From Arbacia lixula (Eukaryota; Echinodermata; Echinoidea; Arbacioida; Arbaciidae), in NCBI GenBank assembly GCA_963669155.1, contig OZ022581.1:6091061-6155060 (forward strand): a stretch of DNA of 64,000 bases, given 5' to 3'. This document shows, in pieces, positions 1 through 10,745 of the stretch (positions within the stretch are counted from its first letter, which is position 1; every line of letters starts with the position of its first letter). The translations under genes and the position numbers were made by a program. The notes below the pieces were generated by a model. The model was not told where the DNA came from. It made no database searches and saw only the letters and a program-made list of their open reading frames with translations.

Positions 1-145
1 GACCCAGAAGTAAATAGATAGAAATTGGGAAAGACGAGTGAAATATATCAATGTTTGAAAGGTGTGATAGAAGAAACGGTGGACAAATAATTAAAATGTT
101 AATACTTTAGTGTGATTTCTTTATTATTCATCTAACTTTCAACAG

Positions 146-213
146 GTGTGTTTTTCCTGCAAGAAAAAGTTCTCTTTGTTTCAAAAGAAGTTCAAGTGCA
201 GATTATGTAAAAA
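146..213 (+). CDS. Spire-like exon with first two CxxC pairs
   Basis: The acceptor is TTTCAACAG and the donor is AAAAA|GTAAGT. It reads VCFSCKKKFSLF then FKCRLCK and ends with two bases of a lysine codon. The next exon supplies the third base. Confidence 0.75.
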
Positions 214-2655
214 GTAAGTATTGAATGTGAAATTTCTAAAAAAAAAAAATGAGATAGTTTGCTTACAATTCAAACAAAGATATGAATTGAATACACCTAA
301 TTTTTTGTAACCTTTTTTTTCAGATAGTGGTCGCACATCAGGTGTGAGCATGTATGTAGGTTAATGCATATATTTGTTTGTGTTTAATATCATTATCATT
401 TCTATTTAAAGTTCATCATCTGTAACATCATGTTTCATTGTTCTGATCATATGGTATGGCACAATCGATAAGTACATGTACCATAGGATTTACTTCACCA
501 GTTTGCTGACCAGTGACCTTTGACCTGTTTCATGGTAGGTTGATCTGCAACGTGTGCTGTGTGAAGATGTTCATCCCAAAGGAGGAGTTTTTGCACATCC
601 CGGTGGAGTCTCTCAGCCCTAACAGTCCACAGAGAAGCCCTACACATGGGCTGTCACGGCAGAGGAGGTCAGGACAGAGAAACGCTCACTTGCTTTTCTG
701 TTTTTTTTTGGTGTTTCGTGATTTGATTTGTATTGATTGAATAAGAGAGGGGAATTCACCAGATTTTGATTAAGATATGATGAAGAATACAAGTCAAAGG
801 TCAAATTATAAAATATTACCAAACATACACAGGCAAAGTTAAAGAGAATATACGGTTTTGGGAAGACAAAAAAGCCTTCAATTGGGGATCATGAGCAATC
901 TAAGCCAATGGTCTTAAATTCATGTATTGTCCATTTTAGAAAAGGTTATTTGCCCTCAAATAATCCACATTTGGAATCATTAGCGATTAAATCACAAATT
1001 CTCAAAATGTTCGGGCTGAAAATTATGAGGATTTGTGATTTAATCACTTATTACTCCAAATGTGGATCATTTGAGGACAAATAACTTTCAGCAAGTTTCT
1101 AAAATGAACAGTGCATGAATTTATGGTGGTGTCACACCTTGGCGTTTTAGATAGCGTATGCCCGACGTATCAAAATTTCTCTCAAACGTCGGCATACGCT
1201 GAACTTTGATTTTTTTTTTCCAACTCTGGGCGTAAACTTAGCGAATTCATAACGAGTTGGACGTATACATAACGTATTAGTAACTTATATCGAACGCTTC
1301 GTTAACTTATAAGTAACATATTCCAACGAATGCTTAGCATATTGCTGGCGTACCCAACTTATGCCCTACGATAGCCTAACTTACGCATAGCGCGCGGCAG
1401 CGTATCGCTGACGAACACGTGTCGTAGCCTATAAAAAGGCTGCCGCTCGACTATTCATCTGTTCACCATGAAGTCTTCATGAGTTCTGATGGGTTCCTCC
1501 TGTGAACCCCACCTTTATATACCAATTCCTATAAACGTTGTCAATACGCCATTATATGGTAGCTGTAAGTTATAAACACGTTCAGTAAGTTTTGTGGTCG
1601 TCCGGAGCACGTCTTCATACGTCTTCATACGTCAATATACGTTGGAGTTAAGTTACACATACGTTCAAAGCACGTTACTCATAGGTTAGAAGTAAGTTTT
1701 AGGGTACGCTGGACATTATCTCGACGTACATCGACTTATGAGTAACTTACTAGTAACGTGTGTCAACGTGTTTCAACGATCGCGTAACTTGCCTACAACT
1801 TATGGCCCACGTATGCGGGATGTATGAGCCATACGCTGGCATACGTCGACCTCGCCGTATGACAACGTATATCAGCGTGTTCTAGCGTTCTTTTAACGTA
1901 TGCAAAACTTACCCGTAATGTATTCGACGTACGCCAGTGTATTCGCCAAATTCCTCATACGTCGGGCATACGCTGTCTAAAACGCCAAGGTGTGATAGCG
2001 CCTTTAAGACCATTAGCAAGAGCATTGCTCATGATCACCTTTTTGATGGCTTTTTGTCTTCCCAGTATAGTATATTTCCTTTTAAGTAAGAAGATAATTC
2101 ATTTATTGTAGTTTGGACAAGATGTGTTAAAGTCAGGGTGAATATTAATGAAGTTGTATCGCCTTGGCCCAAAGTCGAACAGTAATTTTTCTAAGCACAG
2201 ATCAAGCAAGTTCTATTGTGAGGAATTATGTCAGTACTTCAATGTTTGTGCAGGAGGGCAGGGTTATAACAATCAAATTGTTGTAGAATATTTCTACTGT
2301 TTTAAAACATATTTATAATGCTTTCCTTCTTCACTCTACCTTTTTTTCTCTGCCTCTTTCTCTATTTCTCCTTTTCTCTTTCCATCTCTCCCTCCCTCCC
2401 TACCTCCCTCCCTACCTCCCTCTTCGTCTCCTCTCTCCCTCCCCCCTCTCTCTCTACCTCTCTCTACACCTCCCCTCTATTTATGTCCCTTCTTTTCTCT
2501 CTCCCTCTTCTTTCCCACTCCCCCTCTATCTCTTTCTTTCTCCATCCCTTCTTTCCTCACCCTCCTGCTCTCTCCGCCACTCTCTCTCCCCCTCTCTCCA
2601 TCTCTCCCCCCTATCCCCCTCTCTTTATTTCTCTGTATCACTCTCTATACCTCCC

Positions 2656-2700
<45 letters not shown>

Positions 2701-3059
2701 CACTCTCTGTCCCTCCCCCTCTATCTCCCCCCTCTCTCTCTACCTCTTTCCACCTCTTTCCCTCTCTATCCCTCTACCCCTCTTTTTTTCTTCCTTCTCT
2801 CTTTCTCTGTTGCCCCCTCAGTATCAGCGACCCTCCGACGCCCTTCTTGCAATCCAGTCCCTTGAATGGTCCCAAGCCGCTGGGGGTCCACTTGTGGCGC
2901 AAGCCCACACCGGTTGAGAACGTGTGCTGTGAGTGCTGCACATTCCTCAAGAACACGCGGACTGGTCCCGCACCCAACCCCGAGGGCGCCAAAGGGTTCC
3001 CCACCCCGTTCAGCCTGGCTCCCGCACCGCTACAGAGACTAGGCAGTCTGTCAAGTTGA
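146..3059 (+). CDS. Spire-type actin nucleator, C-terminal exons (partial gene)
   Basis: Three exons (146-213, 539-667, 2822-3059) join in phase into 144 C-terminal residues ending at TGA. They contain four paired-cysteine motifs (CFSC, CRLC, CNVC, CCEC) and the stretches FSLF, CRLCKK, VKMFIPKEEF and HIPVESLSP. This cysteine layout, and a basic finger followed by a 'H-I-P-V-x-S/T-L' segment, is how I recognise the modified FYVE zinc finger of Spire proteins. Spire proteins nucleate actin through WH2 repeats, work with FMN-type formins, and use the finger to bind vesicle membranes. The KIND and WH2 regions would lie upstream of base 1. The last CxxC pair sits in the terminal exon. The protein ends in a Pro/Ser/Leu-rich tail that I do not recognise. 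Recognition is from family knowledge, not a search. Another FYVE-like or RIM/Slp-type zinc-finger protein is the main alternative. Confidence 0.72.
539..667 (+). CDS. Spire-like exon with third CxxC pair
   Basis: It follows GGTAG and completes the split lysine codon, then reads LICNVCCVKMFIPKEEF, LHIPVESLSP and NSPQRSP. The donor is AGGAG|GTCAGG, leaving two bases of a serine codon that the next exon completes. Confidence 0.75.
917..1124. mobile_element. Hairpin MITE inserted in the left arm of the larger foldback
   Basis: The two halves are inverted copies folding around about 1010. The left half has TTCATGTATTGTCC and CAAATAATCCACATTTGGA; the right half has CCAAATGTGGATCATTTGAG and CAGTGCATGAATTTA. 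Removing it restores the outer inverted repeat (AATGGTCTTAAA next to the TCACACC block), which shows it is a later insertion. Confidence 0.75.
1170..1956. repeat. Interior of foldback: degenerate ACGTAT/AACTTA repeats
   Basis: The stretch is saturated with short variants of ACGTATAC, AACTTATG and TAACGTA in both orientations. It looks like decayed sub-repeats filling the element rather than unique sequence. No reading frame is visible. Confidence 0.55.
2318..2820 (+). repeat. C/T-rich low-complexity tract
   Basis: About 500 bases are almost pure pyrimidine on the plus strand, including a (CT)n run at 2660-2696. It sits directly in front of the terminal Spire-like exon, so its 3' end also serves as that exon's polypyrimidine tract. 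Open frames across it are a low-complexity effect. Confidence 0.9.
2822..3059 (+). CDS. Spire-like terminal exon
   Basis: It starts after a very long polypyrimidine tract and CCCTCAG. It completes the serine codon and runs in one frame to TGA at 3057-3059. It holds the fourth cysteine pair (VENVCCECCTFL) and a Pro-rich tail. It is clearly more GC-rich than the flanking DNA, as expected for an exon. Confidence 0.75.
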
Positions 3060-3321
3060 AAGAATGAACTCTTAATACGCCACTCTTGCAATTTGGTACC
3101 AGTCTAACACACACAGCTGACAGAACAGCATATTGTTTCAGAATGAGTTAAGAAAAGGGAGAGACTTTCATTTTTGGAAAGGAATGCATTGATTGGCGCA
3201 GAAAACATCAGTTGGCCAAGCTTCAAACTTAGATGTACTACAAGACGAAATGAAGCTCACCGTAAAGTTCTCATTTAAAAATAGTGTGTCAAACTTGAGG
3301 TAAAAAATACACCAACCTGGG

Positions 3322-3498
3322 GGGTGTTTCACCAAGCTGTTCGTAAGTTATGAACGACTTTACAAACGACTGGTGATCCCTTCTTGTGCTTAATCACATT
3401 CTCAATGAACAAAGTGCGGTATCGCATTTAGCACAAGAAGGGATAACCAGTCGTTTGTAAAGTCATTCATAACTTACGAACAGCTTGGTGAAACACCC
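3322..3498. mobile_element. Short hairpin MITE
   Basis: The arms 3322-3392 and about 3428-3498 are near-perfect reverse complements, starting GGGTGTTTCACCAAGCTG and including ACGACTGG and CCCTTCTTGTGCT. The loop is about 35 bases. It has no coding capacity. It begins about 260 bases after the Spire-like stop codon, so it may be transcribed in the 3' UTR. Confidence 0.88.
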
Positions 3499-5045
3499 TA
3501 CTGGGGGAACAACATGGGAAGTTAATCAATTTAACCCCAATTAAACTGAACTGAAATGTTCTGCCGTCATTACAAGTTTCATCGGATTTCAACATATTTA
3601 TCATTTTGAGATGATCCCTTGGTGGGATCCTGAATTTAAATGAGAACAGTCACAGCAGAAGGCTTTTGCCATGATTATGAGTCCCATAATCTTAATCATT
3701 ACCTTCCCTCACCTATTCCATGGAGGGAGAATCTTTGAGCTTCAAACTATGTATTTTAGTATTGATATTTTATAGTGAAGAGTAGGATTTATAGGATTCC
3801 ACACAACTCATATTTATTTATTTCATCTCATAGGCAAGAACTTCAAATGCATCTCAATAGATCTTAGCCTGCTTCCAGGCTGTCAGACATATCAATCCAT
3901 ATCATCACAAGTATTCATTCAGGTCTAGTGTTAGCTAGACTAGTTTCTCTCCTTTTCCAGGCAATGTCCAAACCAGGCTATCCAACATGAGACAAGCTAG
4001 ACAAGAATTACAATGCTATTAGTCTATCATAATGCAGCCAGACCTAATGATTGTACAGTTTGGATTCTATATTCCCAACAGGCTAGAAGTAAGGCTAGGG
4101 TTAATGAGACCTCTGTTTGTTTCATGGCAATGGGCAGTGTTGTATTCCCAATAGAGATGTGCTGTGTGCCTATTTCCTCCTGTAAATATGCTCCATCTCC
4201 CAAAATTATCCCTTTTGGGACACTTCCACTTTGACAATCCATTGAAAGCTAGCTGAGCAAGGCTATCAAGAAGTTAAGAAAAATATCATGGCATAATGAA
4301 CCCAAATGGGATGTATTTGTATTGATGAGATTATGAAGCATTATCTGCATTGTATACTATTGCATGTATATCTATGAAATCAATTTCTTTGAAAGTCATC
4401 ATGAATGTTTGTAATTCGTAATTCGTATCATGGTTTCAGATTGATCTTCCAAGCACCGTCTGCGTAATAAGCAACGCTAAGTAAGCACCAGAATCTCTCA
4501 ACTCTTTGTGTATAAACTCATGAATGAAAATACATTCGTCATGCATGTGGCTATCACAATGCCCAGCCCATGTATTTTCATGCAAATTACAATGAGGGGG
4601 ATCATGATGAATGGTCAGAGACCATAATTGTAGTTTTAGGGTGGTGTCAGGGGTTTTGACAGAAGATAGTAATTCTATCTCTTATTATATTGTTCTCTTC
4701 TCTTCCTGAATGGAATACAAATGAATTCTCACCAATTACACTAATATCCCACATGGAGCTTACTTCCTGAGTGTCATAAATTACTGCATTCAATGTGGCA
4801 AAATATACAAGGAACAATATTTTTCTTTTGTATGCCGTTATCTGCAAAATGTCTGTCAGAGCTGAATGTTTGAGGCTGAATCCACTTTATTTTATTGAAG
4901 TCGCATAGGAGTCTACCATGAATGGTAGTCCCTTGTTATAGTCAGTCAGTGAGCCGGTGTTAATGAGTCTGGCACAGAGACTAGGTCTCATGTGTTTGTA
5001 CATGTCTTCTGACGGGGTTTGTATCGTTTATTGAGGCACAACTGT
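3499..5045. other. No gene recognised
   Basis: This is AT-rich unique-looking DNA downstream of the Spire-like gene and may include the rest of its 3' UTR. I see no exon with conserved protein similarity and no clear repeat. Confidence 0.5.
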
Positions 5046-5190
5046 TAAGTCAGACAATACAGTTTTATCTTACAGTCACATGTTTTAACCATCTGATAAC
5101 CGTGGGCATATAAACTGGTAAGTCAGACAATACAGTTTTATCTTACAGTCACATGTTTTACCCATCTGATAATCGTGGGCATATAAACTG
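5046..5190 (+). repeat. Two-copy tandem repeat, period 73
   Basis: TAAGTCAGACAATACAG and GTGGGCATATAAACTG recur after 73 bases with only a few differences (5046-5118 and 5119-5190). Confidence 0.85.
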
Positions 5191-5256
5191 CGTTAAATGT
5201 CAATGATTTCTTAATGACTTGGCACTCGGAGGGTGAAGACAGTATCACAAGTGAAT

Positions 5257-5640
5257 CTGTGCCTGCAGACTACATCTTTGCTTGACACAGTGGAGGGGAA
5301 GGCTGGGATGGGTGGGGGGGGCATACTCTAGTCTGTGCCTGCAGACTACATCTTTGCTTGACACAGTGGCGGGGAAGGCTGGGATGGGTGTGGGTGGGGG
5401 GGCATACTCTAGTCTGTGCCTGCAGACTACATCTTTGCTTGACACAGTGGAGGGGAGGGCTGGGGTGGGTGTGGGTGGGGGGGGGGGGGGCATACTCTAG
5501 TCTGTGCCTGCAGACTACATCTTTGCTTGACACAGTGGAGGGGAAGGCTGGGATGGGTGGGGGGGGGGGGGGGCATACTCTAGTCTGTGCCTGCAGACTA
5601 CATCTTTGCTTGACACAGTGGAGGGCTGGGGTGGGTGTGG
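5257..5640 (+). repeat. Minisatellite, about 76-88-bp unit, cut by the gap
   Basis: Five copies begin at 5257, 5333, 5414, 5502 and 5585, each with CTGTGCCTGCAGACTACATC, CTTTGCTTGACACAGTGG, a GGGTGTGGGT-type stretch and a variable G-run. The unit length varies mainly through the G-run. The array stops at the N gap, so its true length is unknown. Confidence 0.92.
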
Positions 5641-5840
5641 NNNNNNNNNNNNNNNNNNNNNNNNNNNNNNNNNNNNNNNNNNNNNNNNNNNNNNNNNNNN
5701 NNNNNNNNNNNNNNNNNNNNNNNNNNNNNNNNNNNNNNNNNNNNNNNNNNNNNNNNNNNNNNNNNNNNNNNNNNNNNNNNNNNNNNNNNNNNNNNNNNNN
5801 NNNNNNNNNNNNNNNNNNNNNNNNNNNNNNNNNNNNNNNN
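5641..5840. other. Assembly gap (200 N)
   Basis: Exactly 200 Ns. The size is probably nominal, because the minisatellite beside it would collapse in assembly. Confidence 0.99.
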
Positions 5841-6056
5841 GGGCTCTGCTCGATCAAGATTTATTTCACAGGTGGCCTCATGTCAATGTTTTGTGATGAT
5901 ATTGTACATATATATTTTGTTGGCTGAATATTTGGTTGCCAATTTTTTTTGTCACTTATATCTTTTACTGACAAAGGCAAATTACATATTCACATGTGTT
6001 TTGTTTTTAATGAGTTATTCTTGCTAGTTCCCAACTCCCTTTTAATATTTGTTTTC

Positions 6057-6430
6057 ATGCCTCTGCCACGAAGTGGCCAGAGGCATTATGTTTTGGGGTT
6101 GTCTGTCCATCCGTCCGTCCGTCCTGAATGCATTTACCGATATCTTGAGAACCGTTCACCAGATTTGCTTTGAACCTGGTACATGTGTGCATTGCATGAA
6201 ACCAATGAACTATGTAGAATAGGGATCAATTCTGAATGACGTCAAAGGTCAATGAGAAAATTGTTTATGAAAAATTGCTCTGAAATTTAAATTTCTCACA
6301 ATAAATCCAAACTATTAATCTAATTCCAACCAAACATGGTTCATAGATGGATTACTACATGGAGGTAGGCTGATGAGATATTTCATGAACTCTCTGAAAA
6401 GTCAGACTGCAAAGGTCAATGAACATTGCC
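6057..6430 (+). mobile_element. Partial copy of the AGGTCA half-site repeat family
   Basis: It starts with a short hairpin (ATGCCTCTGCCACGAAGTGG then CCAGAGGCATTATG), a GTCCGTCC run, and TCTTGAGAACCGTTCACC. Two internal units follow, carrying AAAGGTCAATGA at about 6243 and 6408. The same start is seen at 49024 (plus) and, inverted, at 31040 and 62160. Confidence 0.82.
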
Positions 6431-7631
6431 AAAATTGTTTAAAAAAAATGCTTTACACCTTGCTGCCTTTCTATACTTAACCCTATCTAGTCCGGAGGGG
6501 GGGGGGGGGGGGGGGGTGGTACATGTTTCTGAAGTTACACAACATTTTGTACGTGCATGTCAGAGCAAAAATTGCTCAAAAACGTGATTTCATGTACAAA
6601 TCCAATGCAAATTCTGTATCTAGCCAAAATTCATAAATGTATCATTTTTATTTTTACTGATGAAAAACAATAGATTTCATGTTATTTATAACTGAAATAG
6701 TGTTGCCAATGATTTCCATGGACAAAACAATGCAAAACATAAAGTTGAAAAAACAACAAAGATATACATAAGAAATTAAAAAAACAATAAACTACATAAG
6801 AAAAAAATTATGATTTTATTCATTAAATAGCATAATTGATTAATTAAAAATAAATTTTAATAATTTTGGTGCAATTGACAATTGAATTGTGGAGATTACG
6901 TTATGGGTGACGTACCTGCCAATTTTCGTCACGATCGCGCGATCAACAGTCGTGATCTTGGGGGGGGGGGGGGGGGCTGTTTTTGCCCCCCCCCCCCCCC
7001 CCACTTGAATGATTAGAAACAGTAATGCATATCAAGTGACGTTGGGTAACCTTGTGCTGCTACGATAGAGACGAGTCCCGTATTATACCGTCATCACGTC
7101 CACTTCTAATGACTAGCGGGGAAAGTCATGTCTGAAATTAAGTTGGTTGTAATATAAGAAGACATATGACAGAAACATATAAGTGAAGGAGTGACAAAAA
7201 TCTGTCAGTGATAAATTTTTAAATTCTTAGTTTGCGTCGCAAGTAACGTCGGAAACTTTCTTATCCGTTATCGGATTTTCGTCAAATCTGCACCTAAAAT
7301 TTCTATTCAATTTTCTTCTTTAATAAAAAAAAATCCTAAAATTCAGGTTTAAACCTAGGTTAAGATTTAAGAGATCTTTGCGTGTTCGGACCTAAAGTCT
7401 TACTGATAGTATGGTTTGTTCTGCATAATTATACTAGCGATTAACAATAACTTTTTTCATAACTAAAACACATATAACATTCTGAAGCCTGCCTAACTGC
7501 TAAAAAAAGGGATTTTTTTTAACACCAACTATGGCGTGGCTGGGTTGGGTTAGGGGGGGGGGGGGTATTTGTTTCGGGCATGTGGAGAAAAACTCCATTT
7601 TCACCACTTCATTATTTTTAAAAAAACCTGT
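6431..7631. other. AT-rich DNA with G/C homopolymers, no gene
   Basis: It contains a G-run at about 6496-6516, a G-run/C-run pair at 6960-7002 that would form a hairpin with a short GCTGTTTTTGC-type loop, and another G-run near 7550. No exon was recognised. Confidence 0.6.
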
Positions 7632-8012
7632 CTTTCCTATTCCATTCGTTATAATGTTTGGCAATGTGCTGTTCCTTTCTATTTATATTCTCCGCAGTAT
7701 AGCGATTATTCTGCTTTCTCATATCAGCATTCCTGGAAATATGGTGCATGTGTTTCATGTTTAATACAAACATAAATGCGTACGTTTTAATCTGTTGTGA
7801 ATATTGTATAGTTGATATTACGCCGATGTAAATTAAACAGAGTGATGAAATAAAACGCTGATGAATTAAAAGGCTGAACAGAAGATATGTGTGCTCTCTT
7901 TGTTGTATTACTTCATTAATGTTTATTAATGTCATTTTGACAAAGTAGATTACCAGCATCGGTATGAAATGAATTAGCTCATCCCGTCCATCTTCATCTC
8001 TCTGACCACCCC

Positions 8013-8061
<49 letters not shown>

Positions 8062-8076
8062 CTCTTTCTTTCTCTT

Positions 8077-8122
<46 letters not shown>

Positions 8123-8139
8123 ATCCTCTTTCTTTCTCT

Positions 8140-8173
<34 letters not shown>

Positions 8174-9657
8174 TTCTCTCTCCCCATTTCTCTCTGCCAC
8201 TCCGATCACTAGCTGTCTCTGTCTACATCTCGTTTAAATTTCGTTCCTACATTCTAAATTCCATTCCCTCTTATATCTGTCTATGCCCCTGTCTTGCTCT
8301 CCATCTACAAATCTCTCTCCTTCTCCTCCACATATTCTCACCCGATCCCACAACTTCTCTATCATTTGATCTTCTCATCTAATGTATACAACCCTTTCTC
8401 AACCTTTTTCTCTCTCTTTCGCGTTCTTTCTGTTCTCATATTCTCAGGTGAAGCAACCGCATTTTCTATATCCTTGTTTCCGTCTTTTCCTTATTTCTCA
8501 TTTCTTATTTCTCCTTTGCCCCCGCCATTATGTGTTAATCCCACTGTCTCCCGACGACCAGTCACTCATTCTAAGCTCGGCACCTCCGTCCCATTCTTCC
8601 TCTCCTTAACCGTTTGAACCTGTTATGCTTGCATCTAACGTGCTGTATTTCTTTCAACACCCATCTCTCAATATGTACTACTGAAAACATGATATCAGAA
8701 ACGTCGGATGTGTTAATTCGAAACATATGTGTTTCATATATATTAGCAATAAACACAAAATGAACACGAGATTGACAGACGGATGCGTAGTTTTAGTACT
8801 ATGATGTAATAAATGCTGAATATTCTCTGGGAAAGAGGCATATATCTGCGAGTAAAGGCCCAGCGTATTCAAGAGATTGCAAAGAGCCCATAACCACTAC
8901 ATTACGACAATTACCATCTACAACAACAACGATAGGATTCCTTGTATATATATTTATCTACATAGAATGGGCTTAAGAATTTCCCAAGAATTCTCCTACT
9001 TTATTCAATTTCCCCAAACTGCATTATAGTTATCAATGAAACACACTAAACAATTTGAGATCTGTTTTGCTGATTTTGAAGATAAAATTGCAAACCAAAT
9101 TGAAAAAAAAAATACATCGTCTTTCCATGTGTATGGTAATCCATTGCCGTGCATTAGCCATGCGTCGGTCAAAAATTGCCATGCGTCGAATAATTTTGTT
9201 CGGTAGCGTGGTAATTTTGATTTATTTGTATATATTTGTTTTATTGTTGCCCATGCTATGAAACAAATGACGCACATTTTTCTTGAGGTTCTGTAGCATT
9301 GTGTGAAGGCGGTAACTTTGGAATGGTCGAAGCCGGGGGTCGAAGACACACTCGGCTGTGTATGGTGTGTTTAAACCATGCAAAGGGATCTTGTGCGCAC
9401 ATAAACTGTGCATCATACCGCGCACCATCCTATGCTTAACCACGATGAAACATTCTCAATCTATCCGAAGCGCTTAAACATTAGAGAAATGCATTTACGA
9501 GTTAGAAGTTTCCCTTTTCCCTTTATAAAATATTAGTCACAATTATATATGTGCATAGTATGTCATCGAAGTGAAACTGAAATGATTCCCATTATTTTGG
9601 GATAGTTCGGTCAAAATCAGTTAATATCCCACAGCCTAACATTTTTATCTATACACA
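7632..9657. repeat. Tandem duplication, copy 1
   Basis: This block matches 9658-12552 almost base for base from CTTTCCTATTCCATTCG to CAGCCTAACATTTTTATCTA. The order is a left part, a CT microsatellite, a pyrimidine-rich part, then the block from TCTCCCGACGACCAGTCACT. No conserved protein was recognised in it; the short frames shared by both copies are of unknown meaning. Confidence 0.93.
8012..8182 (+). repeat. CT/CTTT microsatellite
   Basis: (CT)n runs are interrupted by CATCCTCTTTCTTT units. The equivalent tract in copy 2 is about twice as long. Confidence 0.95.
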
Positions 9658-10026
9658 CTTTCCTATTCCATTCGTTATAATGTTTGGCAATGTGCTGTTC
9701 CTTTCTATTTATATTCTCCGCAGTATAGCGATTATTCTGCTTTCTCATATCAGCATTCCTGGAAATATGGTGCATGTGTTTCATGTTTAATACAAACATA
9801 AATGCGTACGTTTTAATCTGTTGTGAATATTGTATAGTTGATATTACGCCGATGTAAATTAAACAGAGTGATGAAATAAAACGCTGATGAATTAAAAGGC
9901 TGAACAGAAGATATGTGTGCTGTCTTTGTTGTATTACTTCATTAATGTTTATTAATGTCATTTTGACAAAGTAGATTACCAGCATCGGTATGAAATGAAT
10001 TAGCTCATCCCGTCCATCTTCATCTC

Positions 10027-10037
10027 TCTGACCACCC

Positions 10038-10080
<43 letters not shown>

Positions 10081-10114
10081 CTCTCTCATCCTCTTTCTTT
10101 CTCTCTCTCTTTCT

Positions 10115-10160
<46 letters not shown>

Positions 10161-10209
10161 CTCTCTCTCTCATCCTCTTTCTTTCTCTCTCTTTCTTTCT
10201 CTCTCTCTT

Positions 10210-10250
<41 letters not shown>

Positions 10251-10283
10251 CTCTCTCTCACATCCTCTTTCTTTCTCTTTCTT

Positions 10284-10321
<38 letters not shown>

Positions 10322-10338
10322 ATCCTCTTTCTTTCTCT

Positions 10339-10372
<34 letters not shown>

Positions 10373-10385
10373 TTCTCTCTCCCCA
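10027..10385 (+). repeat. Expanded CT/CTTT microsatellite
   Basis: Several rounds of (CT)n separated by CATCATCTCTC and CATCCTCTTTCTTT. It is the counterpart of 8012-8182 with extra repeats. Confidence 0.95.
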
Positions 10386-10745
10386 TTTCTCTCTGCCACT
10401 CCGATCACTAGCTGTCTCTGTCTACATCTCGTTTAAATTTCGTTCCTACATTCTAAATTCCATTCCCTCTTATATCTGTCTATGCCCCTGTCTTGCTCTC
10501 CATCTACAAATCTCTCTCCCTCTCCTCCACATATTCTCACCCGATCCCACAACTTCTCTATCATTTGATCTTCTCATCTAATGTATACAACCCTTTCTCA
10601 ACCTTTTTCTCTCTCTTTCGCGTTCTTTCTGTTCTCATATTCTCAGGTGAAGCAACCGCATTTTCTATATCCTTGTTTCCGTCTTTTCCTTATTTCTCAT
10701 TTCTTATTTCTCCTTTGCCCCCGCCATTATGTGTTAATCCCACTG

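Larger units (their letters stand above)
846..2082. mobile_element. Foldback/MITE-like DNA element with long terminal inverted repeats
   Basis: The outer arms 846-921 and 2001-2082 are imperfect reverse complements; both include GGGAAGACAAAAA, GATCATGAGCAAT and AATGGTCTTAAA. The inverted repeat continues inwards at 1132-1170 and 1957-1995 (TCACACCTTGGCGTTTTAGA, GCGTATGCCCGACGTAT). No transposase reading frame is present, so the element is non-autonomous. It lies in the last intron of the Spire-like gene. The left arm is broken by a second element. Confidence 0.8.

Noticed and set aside
2318-2917. 199-residue Ser/Leu/Pro-rich open frame
   Set aside because: It is a product of the pyrimidine-rich tract. 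The true terminal Spire-like exon uses a different frame beginning at 2822.
7618-8187. 189-residue frame rich in Arg/Glu (and similar in copy 2)
   Set aside because: The RE repeat is the antisense of the CT microsatellite. The remaining ~100 residues recur in the duplication but have no recognisable features.
9005-9349. 114-residue minus frame, repeated at 11922-12227
   Set aside because: It is shared only because the DNA is duplicated. The frames differ at their ends between copies and no motif is present.
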